Origin: Gemmatimonadota bacterium | Lineage (GTDB): Bacteria > Gemmatimonadota > Gemmatimonadetes > Longimicrobiales > Gaopeijiaceae | Reading direction: 5' to 3' | Assembly (NCBI GenBank): GCA_002718595.1 | Contig: PBFD01000004.1 | Location: 6,147 to 39,582 of the forward strand | Length of the DNA stretch: 33,436 nucleotides | In this document: in pieces, positions 21,541-29,274 of the stretch | Layout: the number at the start of each line of letters is the position of its first letter | How positions within the stretch are numbered: position 1 is the first letter of the stretch | Made by a program: the position numbers and the translations under genes | Notes under the pieces: model-generated | Seen by the model: the letters and a program-made list of their open reading frames with translations, nothing else | Database searches by the model: none | What the model was told of the DNA's origin: nothing

Positions 21541-23565
21541 ATGTACATGACAATTCTGAATCCAATCAATACATACTGGAAACAATTAGCCTGGATGGTC
21601 AGGCCACTCGCTCTAGCACTTGTGACTGTGACGGGTTGTACTCCTTCTACGATGTCGACCAGCTCATTCAGTGGGGCTGGGCCGAGACAAGGTGCATATT
21701 CTTTGGAGGTGACACCGCCAAGTCCTGACCCACGTGTTGGTTTACGTGCAGGTCTTTTTGATGCTGAAGAAGCAGCCTGGAATATGAAGGTGATTTCTGC
21801 GACTCCTCCTCCGGCAGAATTCGTAGGGGTCACAAATTCCGACCTAGCATTTAGAGGAGATTATGCCATTCAAGGGAACTACGATGGTATACAAATCTGG
21901 GACATTTCTAATCCATCTGCTCCTACTACAGTGACCACCTTCGTCTGCCCAGCGTCACAAAGCGATGTTTCAGTTTATGGAGATCTATTATTTGTATCGG
22001 GCGAAGGGATGACGGGCAGATTGGATTGTAGTGATGAGGGTGTACAGGAAGCTGTGAGTCACGACCGTTTGAGAGGAATTCGCATCTTTGATATATCTGA
22101 TATTCGAAATCCGAACTACCTCACGAATGTCCAGACCTGTCGTGGTTCCCATACCCACACCGTACTTGAAGACCCCAACGATCATGACAACGTTTATATC
22201 TATGTTTCGGGGTCTGCTCCAGTTCGTCCCGCAGAAGAATTGGCTGGTTGTTCGGATGCGCTACCTAGTGACGATGCCAATTCAGCGTTGTTTCGTATAG
22301 AAGTGATCAAGGTACCACTTGCTAACCCAGAGGATGCGGCGATTGTCAGCTCTCCTCGCATCTTCAACGATTTGGTGGCACCGCCACAGCACGGGTTGGC
22401 TCCAGAGGACATCATTGAAATGGAAGAGGCTAGGGCTTCGGGGAAATTCATGATCGAGATGGGTGGATATCAGAGGGTGTTACCCAGTCAGATGACAGAT
22501 CCGTTGCTCGCTCAGTTGGTAGAAAGGAGGGGTGGATCTGGACCACCTACAGCCGCGGACAGTGCAACATTGCGTGCATTGATACCAGAGATGATGGCTG
22601 CTAGGGCTGGAGTTAATAGTGCTCTGGAGGGCATGGGTCCTACTCAGTGTCACGACATCACTGTCTATCCGCATTTGGGAATCGCGGGGGGTGCCTGCGA
22701 AGGTTATGGGCTTCTTCTGGATATTAGCAATCCGATCGACCCTGTTCGCTTAGCTGCAGTTGCTGACTCGAATTTCTCTTACTGGCATTCTGCTACCTTC
22801 AACAACGATGGTACCAAAGTTGTGTTTACAGACGAATGGGGTGGTGGTGGTTCACCAAAATGTCGGGCCACTGATCCCATGGAGTGGGGAGCAAATGCCC
22901 TCTTCACTGTCGAAGACGGTGAAATGAATTTCAAGAGCTATTTCAAGATGCCTGCTCCACAGACATCTCTCGAGAACTGTGTGGCACATAATGGATCTTT
23001 AATACCGATTCCGGGAAGAGACATTATGGTTCAATCCTGGTATCAGGGTGGGATCTCCATCTTCGACTGGACTGATGTGAACAACCCCGTTGAGATTGCA
23101 TACCACGATCGTGGGCCGACAGAGGCCGATCGCATGGGAATGGGCGGAAGCTGGTCTGTTTATTGGTACAACGGCCTGCTCGTGAGTTCTGAAATTGCTC
23201 GAGGCCTAGATATTTTTGAATTGACCCCAAGTGAAGCGATCTCGCAGAACGAGATCGATGCTGCAGCGACCGTAAAGTTCGAGCAGTTGAATTCACAAGG
23301 ACAGCCTGAAATTATTTGGCCCGTCAGTTTCTCCTTGGCGAAAGCATATGTAGATCAACTGGAACGTTCTAATGCGATACCTTCAGGCAGAATCAATGCG
23401 ATACGGACCAGCCTTGAGGAAGGAGAGAGTGAGTCGGGAGCAGTCAGGCGAGCTACTCTCTCTGACCTTTCTTCCAATATCCGTGGAATGGCAGGACGGT
23501 CACGGGACGCGAAAAAAGTTGAAATGCTTGCTGACGCGGTGGAGGGTTTGGCTGAAGGCAGTTGA
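21541..23565 (+). CDS. LVIVD-repeat beta-propeller lipoprotein
   Basis: The protein has 674 residues. A long N-terminus ends in a lipobox (TVTGC, Cys33). The repeats are LVIVD-like blades: DYAIQGNYDGIQIWDISNPSAPTTVT, then DLLFVSGEGMTG and RGIRIFDISDIRNP, then GIAGGACEGYGLLLDISNPIDPVRLA and MVQSWYQGGISIFDWTDVNNPVE, each with a D-[IV]-[SD]-[ND]-P step. HTHTVLEDP and the C-containing motifs sit between blades. The C-terminal 110 residues form a helical, charged tail. Such proteins are extracytoplasmic and often found beside DUF305 genes; the binding partner is unknown. GAGGAAT precedes the ATG. A strong hairpin follows its stop 34 bases downstream. Confidence 0.85.
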   Translation: MYMTILNPINTYWKQLAWMVRPLALALVTVTGCTPSTMSTSSFSGAGPRQGAYSLEVTPPSPDPRVGLRAGLFDAEEAAWNMKVISATPPPAEFVGVTNSDLAFRGDYAIQGNYDGIQIWDISNPSAPTTVTTFVCPASQSDVSVYGDLLFVSGEGMTGRLDCSDEGVQEAVSHDRLRGIRIFDISDIRNPNYLTNVQTCRGSHTHTVLEDPNDHDNVYIYVSGSAPVRPAEELAGCSDALPSDDANSALFRIEVIKVPLANPEDAAIVSSPRIFNDLVAPPQHGLAPEDIIEMEEARASGKFMIEMGGYQRVLPSQMTDPLLAQLVERRGGSGPPTAADSATLRALIPEMMAARAGVNSALEGMGPTQCHDITVYPHLGIAGGACEGYGLLLDISNPIDPVRLAAVADSNFSYWHSATFNNDGTKVVFTDEWGGGGSPKCRATDPMEWGANALFTVEDGEMNFKSYFKMPAPQTSLENCVAHNGSLIPIPGRDIMVQSWYQGGISIFDWTDVNNPVEIAYHDRGPTEADRMGMGGSWSVYWYNGLLVSSEIARGLDIFELTPSEAISQNEIDAAATVKFEQLNSQGQPEIIWPVSFSLAKAYVDQLERSNAIPSGRINAIRTSLEEGESESGAVRRATLSDLSSNIRGMAGRSRDAKKVEMLADAVEGLAEGS

Positions 23566-23599
23566 GTTTCTCAACTAATGACTGAAAAAATGAATGCAG

Positions 23600-23637
23600 G
23601 CAGGGCCTCGTAGGACAAGAAGTCTACGAGGCCCTGC
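23600..23637. terminator. strong hairpin terminator, probably bidirectional
   Basis: GCAGGGCCTCGTAG (23600-23613) and CTACGAGGCCCTGC (23624-23637) pair perfectly over 14 bases with a 10-base loop. On the plus strand it lies 35 bases after the stop of the LVIVD gene; the T-run behind it is poor (TCTGTTTG). On the minus strand TTTTTTC follows within about 10 bases, so it also suits the leftward reading frame remnant at 23661-23852. Confidence 0.85.
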
Positions 23638-23660
23638 TCTGTTTGACCTTACAGGTTGAG

Positions 23661-23852
23661 TCATTCAAGCATGAAACCCAATTGGATTGACCCTCGACCC
23701 TCACTTCCACTAACTTTCCCTCCAGCGGAATACTGCGTCGAACCCTCGGTTCCGCAGACCATTCCTCTGTTTAAAATCTGCGCTAGCTTATCGACCTGGA
23801 TAACCCAGTCAGCCTGCTGAGTGCCTTCACATCGGAAACCCCTTGTCTTTTT
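23661..23852 (-). pseudogene. gene remnant: 63-codon open frame, 3' end of an unrecognised protein
   Basis: On the minus strand an open frame of 63 codons between a TAG (23853-23855) and a TGA at 23661 has no ATG, GTG or TTG near its beginning, only an internal ATG. Its translation reads like real protein: TQQADWVIQVDKLAQILNRG, then GMVCGTEGSTQYSAGGKV, and a terminal RGSIQLGFMLE. Codon use is ordinary and the frame stops 24 bases before a hairpin with a T-run on this strand. The 5' part is missing and the frame disappears under the start of the DEAD-box gene. I read it as the tail of a lost gene with its old terminator. The family is not recognised. Alternatively it is chance, or a 33-residue protein from the internal ATG. 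Confidence 0.45.
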
Positions 23853-25120
23853 CTACACTCAAGTTGCACCCGACCCTTATTAGAGGCGTCGACAAACTGG
23901 GCTTCCTGCGTCCGTCCCCCATTCAAGCGAAGGCGATTCCTCCTGCTCTCGAAGGCCGGGATCTCCTTGCCTGTGCCGCCACGGGAAGCGGGAAGACCGC
24001 TGCTTTCCTTTTGCCCATACTTCATCAGTTGGTGGAAAAACCGCGTGGAACAACCCGTGGTTTAGTGCTAGCCCCTACTCGAGAGCTCGCCTGCCAGATA
24101 CGTGATGACCTCAATGCGTTAGCTCAGTTCAATGGAATCAAGTCAGCCGTGGTACACGGTGGTGTGGTGATGGGTCCTCAGAAGACTGCATTTCGGAGAG
24201 GCACGGACGTCATCATCGCTACTCCAGGTCGACTTCTCGATCATTTTCAACACCACTATGCTGCCCTGTCTGGGCTTGAATTCCTGGTGCTGGACGAGGC
24301 CGATCGAATGCTGGATATGGGCTTCTTGCCGGACATCCGGCGCATTTTACAGCATGTGCCTAAGCCGAAACAGGTTTTCTTTTTCAGTGCTACCATGCCG
24401 CCTCCCATCGAGAAATTGACCAGAGAAATCCTCAGGGAGCCAGTGAGAATCACCCTGCAGCGGAAGGCCGCCCCAGCTGAAGGTGTATCCCACACTGTTT
24501 ACCCGGTACTGGCCAAGCAAAGAGGCGCCCTACTCGTGGAACTTTTACGGCGAGGACATATCGACAACGCTCTGGTATTCACCCGCACCAAGCACAGAGC
24601 AGACCGCTTAGCCAAGGTTCTGAATCGTAACGGTATTTTCTCTGAACGGATCCACGGAAACCGCTCACAACCGCAGCGGACCAAGGCCTTAGCTGGATTC
24701 AAGTCCGGGAAATTCCGAGTTCTGGTGGCCACGGATATTGCTGCACGTGGTATCGACGTCGATGCTCTTGGGCACGTGGTAAACTTTGATGTTCCTGGAG
24801 CTCCGGAGGATTACATTCATCGTGTCGGTCGCACGGCACGTGCCGAGGCCAAGGGCGAGGCTATCACTTTGGTTATGCCAGAAAGCGAAAGCGACCTGCA
24901 AGATATCGAGCGGGCTTTGGGATTGACTATTCCAAGGATTCACTTAGAGGATTTTCCATACGATGTCGCCCCTGGCACTCCGCCTCATCCGCCGCACGGG
25001 AACACTAACAAGCCGGCGCAAAAAGCTGGGAACAGGAAACGAAAACCTGCGAAGATCGACGCTGAGAGCAAATATCAGCTCCGGCGACGGCGGAATGGAA
25101 AACGCCGGACTAGTAGCTAA
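23843..25120 (+). CDS. DEAD-box ATP-dependent RNA helicase, RhlE-type
   Basis: The protein has 425 residues. Motifs in order: Q motif SPIQ (25-28), Walker A ATGSGKT (46-52), PTRELA, TPGR, DEAD (151-154), SAT (182-184), then DIAARGIDV and HRVGRTAR, and a basic C-terminal tail (KRKPAKIDA, RRRRNGKRRTSS) for RNA contact. It unwinds RNA duplexes in ribosome assembly or cold adaptation. The start is unusual. The only in-frame start codon after the upstream TAA at 23801 is TTG at 23843, and no real Shine-Dalgarno precedes it (GGAAACCCC). The N-terminus MSFSTLKLHPTLIRGV matches family starts, so the TTG is probably right. By eye this gene is richer in G+C than its neighbours and overlaps the remnant on the other strand, suggesting a rearranged or transferred piece. 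Confidence 0.92.
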   Translation: MSFSTLKLHPTLIRGVDKLGFLRPSPIQAKAIPPALEGRDLLACAATGSGKTAAFLLPILHQLVEKPRGTTRGLVLAPTRELACQIRDDLNALAQFNGIKSAVVHGGVVMGPQKTAFRRGTDVIIATPGRLLDHFQHHYAALSGLEFLVLDEADRMLDMGFLPDIRRILQHVPKPKQVFFFSATMPPPIEKLTREILREPVRITLQRKAAPAEGVSHTVYPVLAKQRGALLVELLRRGHIDNALVFTRTKHRADRLAKVLNRNGIFSERIHGNRSQPQRTKALAGFKSGKFRVLVATDIAARGIDVDALGHVVNFDVPGAPEDYIHRVGRTARAEAKGEAITLVMPESESDLQDIERALGLTIPRIHLEDFPYDVAPGTPPHPPHGNTNKPAQKAGNRKRKPAKIDAESKYQLRRRRNGKRRTSS

Positions 25121-25275
25121 GAGCTTTAGTTAGAGAGTGCCTTCTTTTTGCGTTACCCTTCAGCAACACAATTTACAGACAGTTAGCTCTTAGGGGCGCT
25201 GGTGCTGTGGTCACGAACCCAATTGCGTTAGTGATTTTCCAGTTTTATAAAGTTTCAGTTGACCAGATAATGTCC

Positions 25276-25821
25276 CTATTTCTTATAAGGAGTTTTCGGC
25301 AGAGGAGAAGCTCCTAGTGACTCAATCCACGATGTTGTAGTGATTCGATTATCCTCATCGGCACTGGTTACTGAGAATCTGCCATTTCCTCGTCGTTGTT
25401 CAAGTAGCTTGGCGTTGAATTGTCTACACTCATTGACTCGTTTATTTCCGACGATAGCTCCAGTTAAAGGGATTGCGCCCATAGCGAATGAATACGCTGC
25501 ATTTTCATTCTTGCTGCTGTTGGTAAGAACATCAAATCCATATTCATCCCACTCATCATTTTGCGTCCAAAGGGCACCAGTAGCTAAGAATAAGGCACTC
25601 ACTATCCCATCAACAGCTACTAAACCCTTTGAGTTGGTGCAGGGTTGAGTCAAAGCGATTGTCTCAAGGTCAGAAGAACTTTCCCAACCAGCGGCAGGAC
25701 CATCAATAAACGCTAGTCCACATCCAGAGACTACAAACAGGAGAAGTAGGACTGTCAGAAATGTAGATATCTTGGGTTTTCTGTCCTTTCGGCTAGACTT
25801 AAAAGTCAGTGGCTGTTTCAT
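25276..25821 (-). CDS. lipoprotein of unknown function
   Basis: The protein has 181 residues from the ATG at 25821, chosen because AGGGGG lies close upstream; a longer frame to 25902 lacks this. The signal peptide KPKISTFLTVLLLLFVVSGC ends in a good lipobox at Cys34. The mature part has TQPCTNSKGLVAVDGIVSALFL, with a Cys that may pair with Cys in NKRVNECRQF, and a hydrophobic stretch (YSFAMGAIPLTGAIVG) that may insert in the membrane. I recognise no function. It faces away from the amidohydrolase gene, with an AT-rich repeat region between them. The convergent gap to the helicase (25121-25275) shows nothing clear. Confidence 0.65.
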   Translation of the reverse strand: MKQPLTFKSSRKDRKPKISTFLTVLLLLFVVSGCGLAFIDGPAAGWESSSDLETIALTQPCTNSKGLVAVDGIVSALFLATGALWTQNDEWDEYGFDVLTNSSKNENAAYSFAMGAIPLTGAIVGNKRVNECRQFNAKLLEQRRGNGRFSVTSADEDNRITTTSWIESLGASPLPKTPYKK

Positions 25822-25862
25822 GTTACCCCCTGCTAATGTGTATGTCGGTGCCATTACAAATA

Positions 25863-25935
25863 GTCTGTTTAACAGTATAAGTATATTAAATATATCTGTC
25901 AAACAGTAAAATATAGGGTATAAACAGACTATAAC
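25863..25935. repeat. helically spaced AACAG repeats in divergent intergenic region
   Basis: The AT-rich gap between the genes starting at 25821 (minus) and 26040 (plus) holds three related units. CTGTTTAACAGTATAAG has AACAG at 25871, CTGTCAAACAGTAAAAT has AACAG at 25902, and TAAACAGACTATAAC has AACAG at 25923. The first is an 11-base near palindrome (CTGTT-T-AACAG). The spacings of 31 and 21 bases are close to three and two turns of the helix, so bound proteins would sit on the same face. It is probably an operator array for one or both divergent genes. Confidence 0.5.
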
Positions 25936-25998
25936 ACGTATATATATCGTTTCGTATAGATAGACGAATTGGTTTGTTCATCCAAGAATATTCCTTAT

Positions 25999-26014
25999 AT
26001 TCACGTACGTGAAT
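25999..26014. promoter_or_regulatory. 16-bp perfect palindrome, likely operator
   Basis: ATTCACGTACGTGAAT is a perfect 16-base palindrome. It follows a possible -10 box (TTATAT, 25995-26000) and covers the first in-frame ATG of the amidohydrolase (26013). A repressor bound here would block transcription start, which favours 26040 as the real translation start. The -35 partner (GTTTGT, 17 bases before TTATAT) is poor. Confidence 0.5.
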
Positions 26015-26039
26015 GGATAAATATTTCAGAGATGAATTT

Positions 26040-27359
26040 ATGGATAGACGACACTTCAATAGACTCGCTGGATTAGGCTGGCTGGGACTGCAATCGCGGT
26101 CGCAGAGGTGGTTTGACCTGCTCTCTGATCAAAATCTAGAAGTTGATGGTACTCGACTGAATGATCGGATGAAAATGCTTGCAACATTTGGTGCCAATGC
26201 CGCTGGTGGTATTGACCGAGTTGCTTTCAGTGACGCGAATATCGAAGCTCTCGATTGGATGTCTGGTCTACTAGTTGAAGTAGGCTTTACTCCTTCCGCA
26301 GATTTTGCTGGCAACCTGATCGCTACTAAGCCTGGGTCTGAATCTGGAGCTTCTCCGATAATGTTGGGTTCCCATGTTGATTCTGTTCCGGGAGGGGGTA
26401 ACTACGATGGGCAAATCGGTTCGATGGCGGCATTGGAAGTTGCCACAACACTCGCAGATGCTGGCTATACAACTCGACACCCACTCGAAATAGCAGTATT
26501 CACAAATGAAGAAGCGGGTAAAACGGGCAGCAGGGCCCTGGCTGGAGAATTGGAAGCATTTGAATTGGATATACCTACTGCATCTGGCTTTACAATAGGA
26601 GAGGGTCTTCGAAGACTCGGGGGAAATCCAGATCGACTTGAAGAGGTACGCCGAAGTGAGGGATCAGTGGAGGCGTTCTTGGAGCTTCATATCGAGCAAG
26701 GGGCAGTATTGTATGAGGATGAGATAGACGTGGGCGTAGTGGAAGGGATTGTTGGGATTATGAGATGGAATGTTACGGTCGAGGGGAAGACCAACCATGC
26801 TGGTACAACCCCTATGAACCGAAGGGCTGATGCCATGGTTGCAGCAGCGAGGTTTGTGGATTTAGTGCATACGACAGCACTTCAGATGTCGGGTCGCCAA
26901 GTAGCGACAGTAGGAAGACTCGAAGCAGCGCCAGGTGCGCCCAATGTAATTCCTGGGCGGGTCACTATGACGCTTGAAATTAGAGACTTGTCCATGGAGG
27001 GGATTGAGAAAGTGTACAATGAGATCGGTCAAAGCGTTGGACGGATCGAAGACCAAACAGAAACACGGTTCTCATTTGAACGGTTCTACACGAGTCGAGC
27101 TGCTCCCACAGAGATGTGGATTCGAGATATCATAGAAAAATCCGCCCAGGGTATGGGCCTGTCCTCTCGTCGGATGCCGTCAGGTGCAGGCCATGACGCT
27201 CAGAGTATAGCATTGTTCGCTCCAGTCGGAATGATATTTGTCCCTTCCGTGGATGGGGTCAGTCACGCGCCTGAAGAGTTTACGGAGCCTCAGGATATCA
27301 CGAATGGAGCAAACGTTCTTCTTAGAACACTCCTAGATGTAGACAGGACAAACACTTAG
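26040..27359 (+). CDS. M20-family amidohydrolase (N-carbamoyl amino acid hydrolase / allantoate amidohydrolase type)
   Basis: The protein has 439 residues from the ATG at 26040; an ATG at 26013 lies inside a palindrome and lacks a ribosome site. These zinc enzymes cleave N-carbamoyl or ureido groups. Metal and catalytic residues are visible: GSHVDSVPGGGNYDG (His112, Asp123), TNEEAG (Glu157/158), LELHIEQG (His217, typical of the hydantoinase/carbamoylase branch) and, near the end, DGVSHAPEEF with the last His. The dimerisation domain starts about residue 225 with GKTNHAGTTPM. The N-terminus DRRHFNRLAG looks like a weakened twin-arginine signal, so export is possible. The branch call (hydantoinase/carbamoylase) is firm; the exact substrate is open. 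Confidence 0.9.
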   Translation: MDRRHFNRLAGLGWLGLQSRSQRWFDLLSDQNLEVDGTRLNDRMKMLATFGANAAGGIDRVAFSDANIEALDWMSGLLVEVGFTPSADFAGNLIATKPGSESGASPIMLGSHVDSVPGGGNYDGQIGSMAALEVATTLADAGYTTRHPLEIAVFTNEEAGKTGSRALAGELEAFELDIPTASGFTIGEGLRRLGGNPDRLEEVRRSEGSVEAFLELHIEQGAVLYEDEIDVGVVEGIVGIMRWNVTVEGKTNHAGTTPMNRRADAMVAAARFVDLVHTTALQMSGRQVATVGRLEAAPGAPNVIPGRVTMTLEIRDLSMEGIEKVYNEIGQSVGRIEDQTETRFSFERFYTSRAAPTEMWIRDIIEKSAQGMGLSSRRMPSGAGHDAQSIALFAPVGMIFVPSVDGVSHAPEEFTEPQDITNGANVLLRTLLDVDRTNT

Positions 27360-27441
27360 ACAAGATCGCCAGTATGTTCTGTGGCTGACTAATGTCGTAT
27401 ATTTTGGTTCGCGTACAGACCATCTCTTAAGAGGAGGATAC

Positions 27442-27807
27442 ATGCTTGCAAGAATGAAACCCATCCTGGGTGCAACGTTGGCGGGTTCAGTAATAGGTTA
27501 CTTCGGCACACAGAACTTTTTCTTTCCTGCGATGCCTGAACCAGCTTTTGCGCCCATGATAGCGTCGCCACTCATGGCTTCCGTAGTGTACATGTTTATT
27601 GTCGTGTTATTTTTTGATTGGGTGGTGCAGAAGGCTGGAAGACCAATGTTCAACGCTATGGTGATAGCGATCTCACAGATTCTCCTGGTAGACGTCAACT
27701 ACGTTATGATTGGAAGAAGAGCCTTGGAACCAGCATTGGTGAGTGTAGTACTAATCCTGGTGATTTGGGCTGGAATCGCTTTTGTCTATGAGAAACTGTC
27801 GGACTAA
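27442..27807 (+). CDS. small four-helix membrane protein
   Basis: The protein has 121 residues with an excellent ribosome site (AGAGGAGG about 6 bases before the ATG). Four hydrophobic segments are visible: ILGATLAGSVIGYFG, MASVVYMFIVVLFFDWVV, MFNAMVIAISQILLVDV, and LVSVVLILVIWAGIAFVY. A loop FPAMPEPAFAP is Pro-rich. No family recognised. It lies 82 bases after the amidohydrolase on the same strand and may be read with it. Confidence 0.7.
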   Translation: MLARMKPILGATLAGSVIGYFGTQNFFFPAMPEPAFAPMIASPLMASVVYMFIVVLFFDWVVQKAGRPMFNAMVIAISQILLVDVNYVMIGRRALEPALVSVVLILVIWAGIAFVYEKLSD

Positions 27808-27906
27808 ATCGCTCTAGATCTCGAAACAATATCTATGAAGTGAGGATTGGCCTTATCTGAGTGATGGGGCTGGCACGCTAATTGATCATTTTCCAATTAC
27901 TTATTA

Positions 27907-28071
27907 ATGATGAAGACCTTTCATTTATTTTTGATTTGGATATTTGGCTTTTTTGTATTGCTGTCCTTTGACCTGTCCATGGAAGGTATAGTTTTTGAGT
28001 GGCTTGAATGGAACGGGATTCAGAAAAATGATTGGTTTTTTGCGTTATGGTGGGGAGTTGTTGTCGTATAG
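27907..28071 (+). CDS. possible 54-residue membrane peptide
   Basis: An ATG-ATG start at 27907/27910 opens a frame to TAG at 28069-28071. It has two hydrophobic segments: KTFHLFLIWIFGFFVLLSF and, after a charged, Trp-rich loop (VFEWLEWNGIQKND), WFFALWWGVVVV. The composition looks like a real small membrane protein. There is no clear ribosome site, only AT-rich sequence (TTATTA) before the start. The rest of the 27808-28185 gap shows nothing else. Confidence 0.35.
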   Translation: MMKTFHLFLIWIFGFFVLLSFDLSMEGIVFEWLEWNGIQKNDWFFALWWGVVVV

Positions 28072-28185
28072 TTTTTGTATGGAACATTTCACCTATACGA
28101 GAAATTCAAATCACGTTGACTGTGTGATCAGATAAAGCATAGTATTTTGGCAGGACACTAAATCCACAGATAAAGGGGGGCTAGC

Positions 28186-28557
28186 ATGAGTGAAAGAGAA
28201 GCAATCGAATCGACGATTCAACTGTACTTTGATTCGATGTATGAATCGAGTAAGGATATGGTCGACGAGGCCTTTCATCCCAGTGCAAAAATCACAGGTA
28301 TCTTTGCTGGAGAGTTTCATGAAATGAGCCGGGATGAGTTTGGCGACTTGGTTGGTTCGCAAGAACCTTCTCCTAGAGAGGATGGTCTGACCTTGAAGAC
28401 AGAAATTCTTAGTGTTGAGGTGGCTGGGATCACAGCCGCTGCCCGTGTTAGAGATGAGTACCTCGGATTTATATTTCTGGACACTCTTTCGCTCGTGAAA
28501 GTTGACGACAAGTGGGTTATCTATAACAAGTTATTTCATATAGAATCAGAAGGTTGA
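28186..28557 (+). CDS. putative lumazine-binding/NTF2-fold protein
   Basis: The protein has 123 residues; GGGGGG 6 bases before the ATG gives a strong ribosome site. The sequence fits the lumazine-binding-like family of the NTF2 superfamily: EREAIESTIQLYFDSMYES, a short helix around VDEAFHPSAKITGIF, the linker SRDEFGDLV, then strands TEILSVEVAGITAAARVRDEYLG and a final FLDTLSLVKVDDKWVIYNKLF. This is a typical order for that fold. The role is unknown; relatives are small cytoplasmic binding proteins or enzymes. It is unrelated in sequence detail to the SnoaL-like protein at 1459-1875, though the fold is the same. Confidence 0.8.
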   Translation: MSEREAIESTIQLYFDSMYESSKDMVDEAFHPSAKITGIFAGEFHEMSRDEFGDLVGSQEPSPREDGLTLKTEILSVEVAGITAAARVRDEYLGFIFLDTLSLVKVDDKWVIYNKLFHIESEG

Positions 28558-28770
28558 TTTAGTTGGTTCTGGCGTTCAGAAACCACTGATTCTGTCCATA
28601 AGAGCAGCGTTTCTCATTGCGATGATGCGTTAAATTATTGGGGAATAACCTTTTAGGGATTTACGTCGCAACTAACTGGTTTTCCGATAGTTGTAGGCCT
28701 TGTGATTATAGCACTTTGAGCTAGTTTCTGGCATTGATGTTACAGTATCTACAAATAGGTATTTGAAGCG
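28558..28770. other. gap without a visible gene before the XRE regulator
   Basis: No open frame of note occurs on either strand. GGTTCTG-GCGTT-CAGAAACC near 28565-28590 can fold with one bulge but has no T-run. TTACAGTATCTAC at about 28740-28752 resembles the ACAGTA units at 25863-25935 and could be an autoregulatory site for the regulator starting at 28771, which is only a suggestion. Confidence 0.3.
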
Positions 28771-29220
28771 ATGATTGAGTCAACACTTGCTACGCGCCTC
28801 GCCATGGCGAGACAGAGGGCTAGCATGACCCAGGGAGCACTTGCTAAGGCGCTCGGATTAGGCGCTGGTTCTAGGATCAGCGACTGGGAGGCTGGGCGGA
28901 CTGCGCCTACTGCAGCGACGATGGTGCAACTTCCCCATGTTCTAGGTGTCAGTGGTCATTGGCTTTTGACTGGGTCTGGACCTATGGCTATCGGACAAGA
29001 CAATGCAGAGGCTCGAATCGAAGCAGCTAATAAGATTCTGGTCGGAGAAGTCGCTGAAGATGTGGTGAACTTGATAGCTGGAAATACTGAGCCGAACCTT
29101 GTTGTCGAGCAAGCGACCAGAACTGCAGAAGTAGCAAGGGCTATGACCAAGCAACCTGAAGAAGAGTCAGATCAACCCCTGCCTTACCTAGGGACCAGCC
29201 CGACTCACTTGAAGGACTAG
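28771..29220 (+). CDS. XRE-family helix-turn-helix regulator
   Basis: The protein has 149 residues. The HTH_3 domain is at about 8-60: LATRLAMARQRASMTQGALAKALGLG, where TQGALAKALGL holds the first helix of the turn, then RISDWEAGRTAPTAATMVQLPHVLGVSGHWLLTG, with the recognition helix and the usual WE-x-G-R-x-x-P step. The C-terminal part (residues 70-149) has a helix AEARIEAANKILVGEVAEDVVNLI and an acidic tail, with no known ligand domain. A weak ribosome site precedes the ATG. The target is unknown; the nearby repeat-rich intergenic regions are candidates. Confidence 0.88.
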   Translation: MIESTLATRLAMARQRASMTQGALAKALGLGAGSRISDWEAGRTAPTAATMVQLPHVLGVSGHWLLTGSGPMAIGQDNAEARIEAANKILVGEVAEDVVNLIAGNTEPNLVVEQATRTAEVARAMTKQPEEESDQPLPYLGTSPTHLKD

Positions 29221-29274
29221 AGATCCTAACGGGCTACCCTCACGCCAGTTTCAGCGTTTTCAGGAGATGTGCTG

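Noticed and set aside
23690-23760. tRNA-like GGTTCGAC segment on the minus strand
   Set aside because: The bases on both sides cannot form a T-stem, and no acceptor or anticodon arm is present.
20602-25146. Identical 15-mer AGAGAGTGCCTTCTT at 20602-20616 and 25132-25146
   Set aside because: About one such coincidence is expected in a window of this size; no longer match surrounds it and the contexts differ (a ribosome site on one strand, a gene end in the other).
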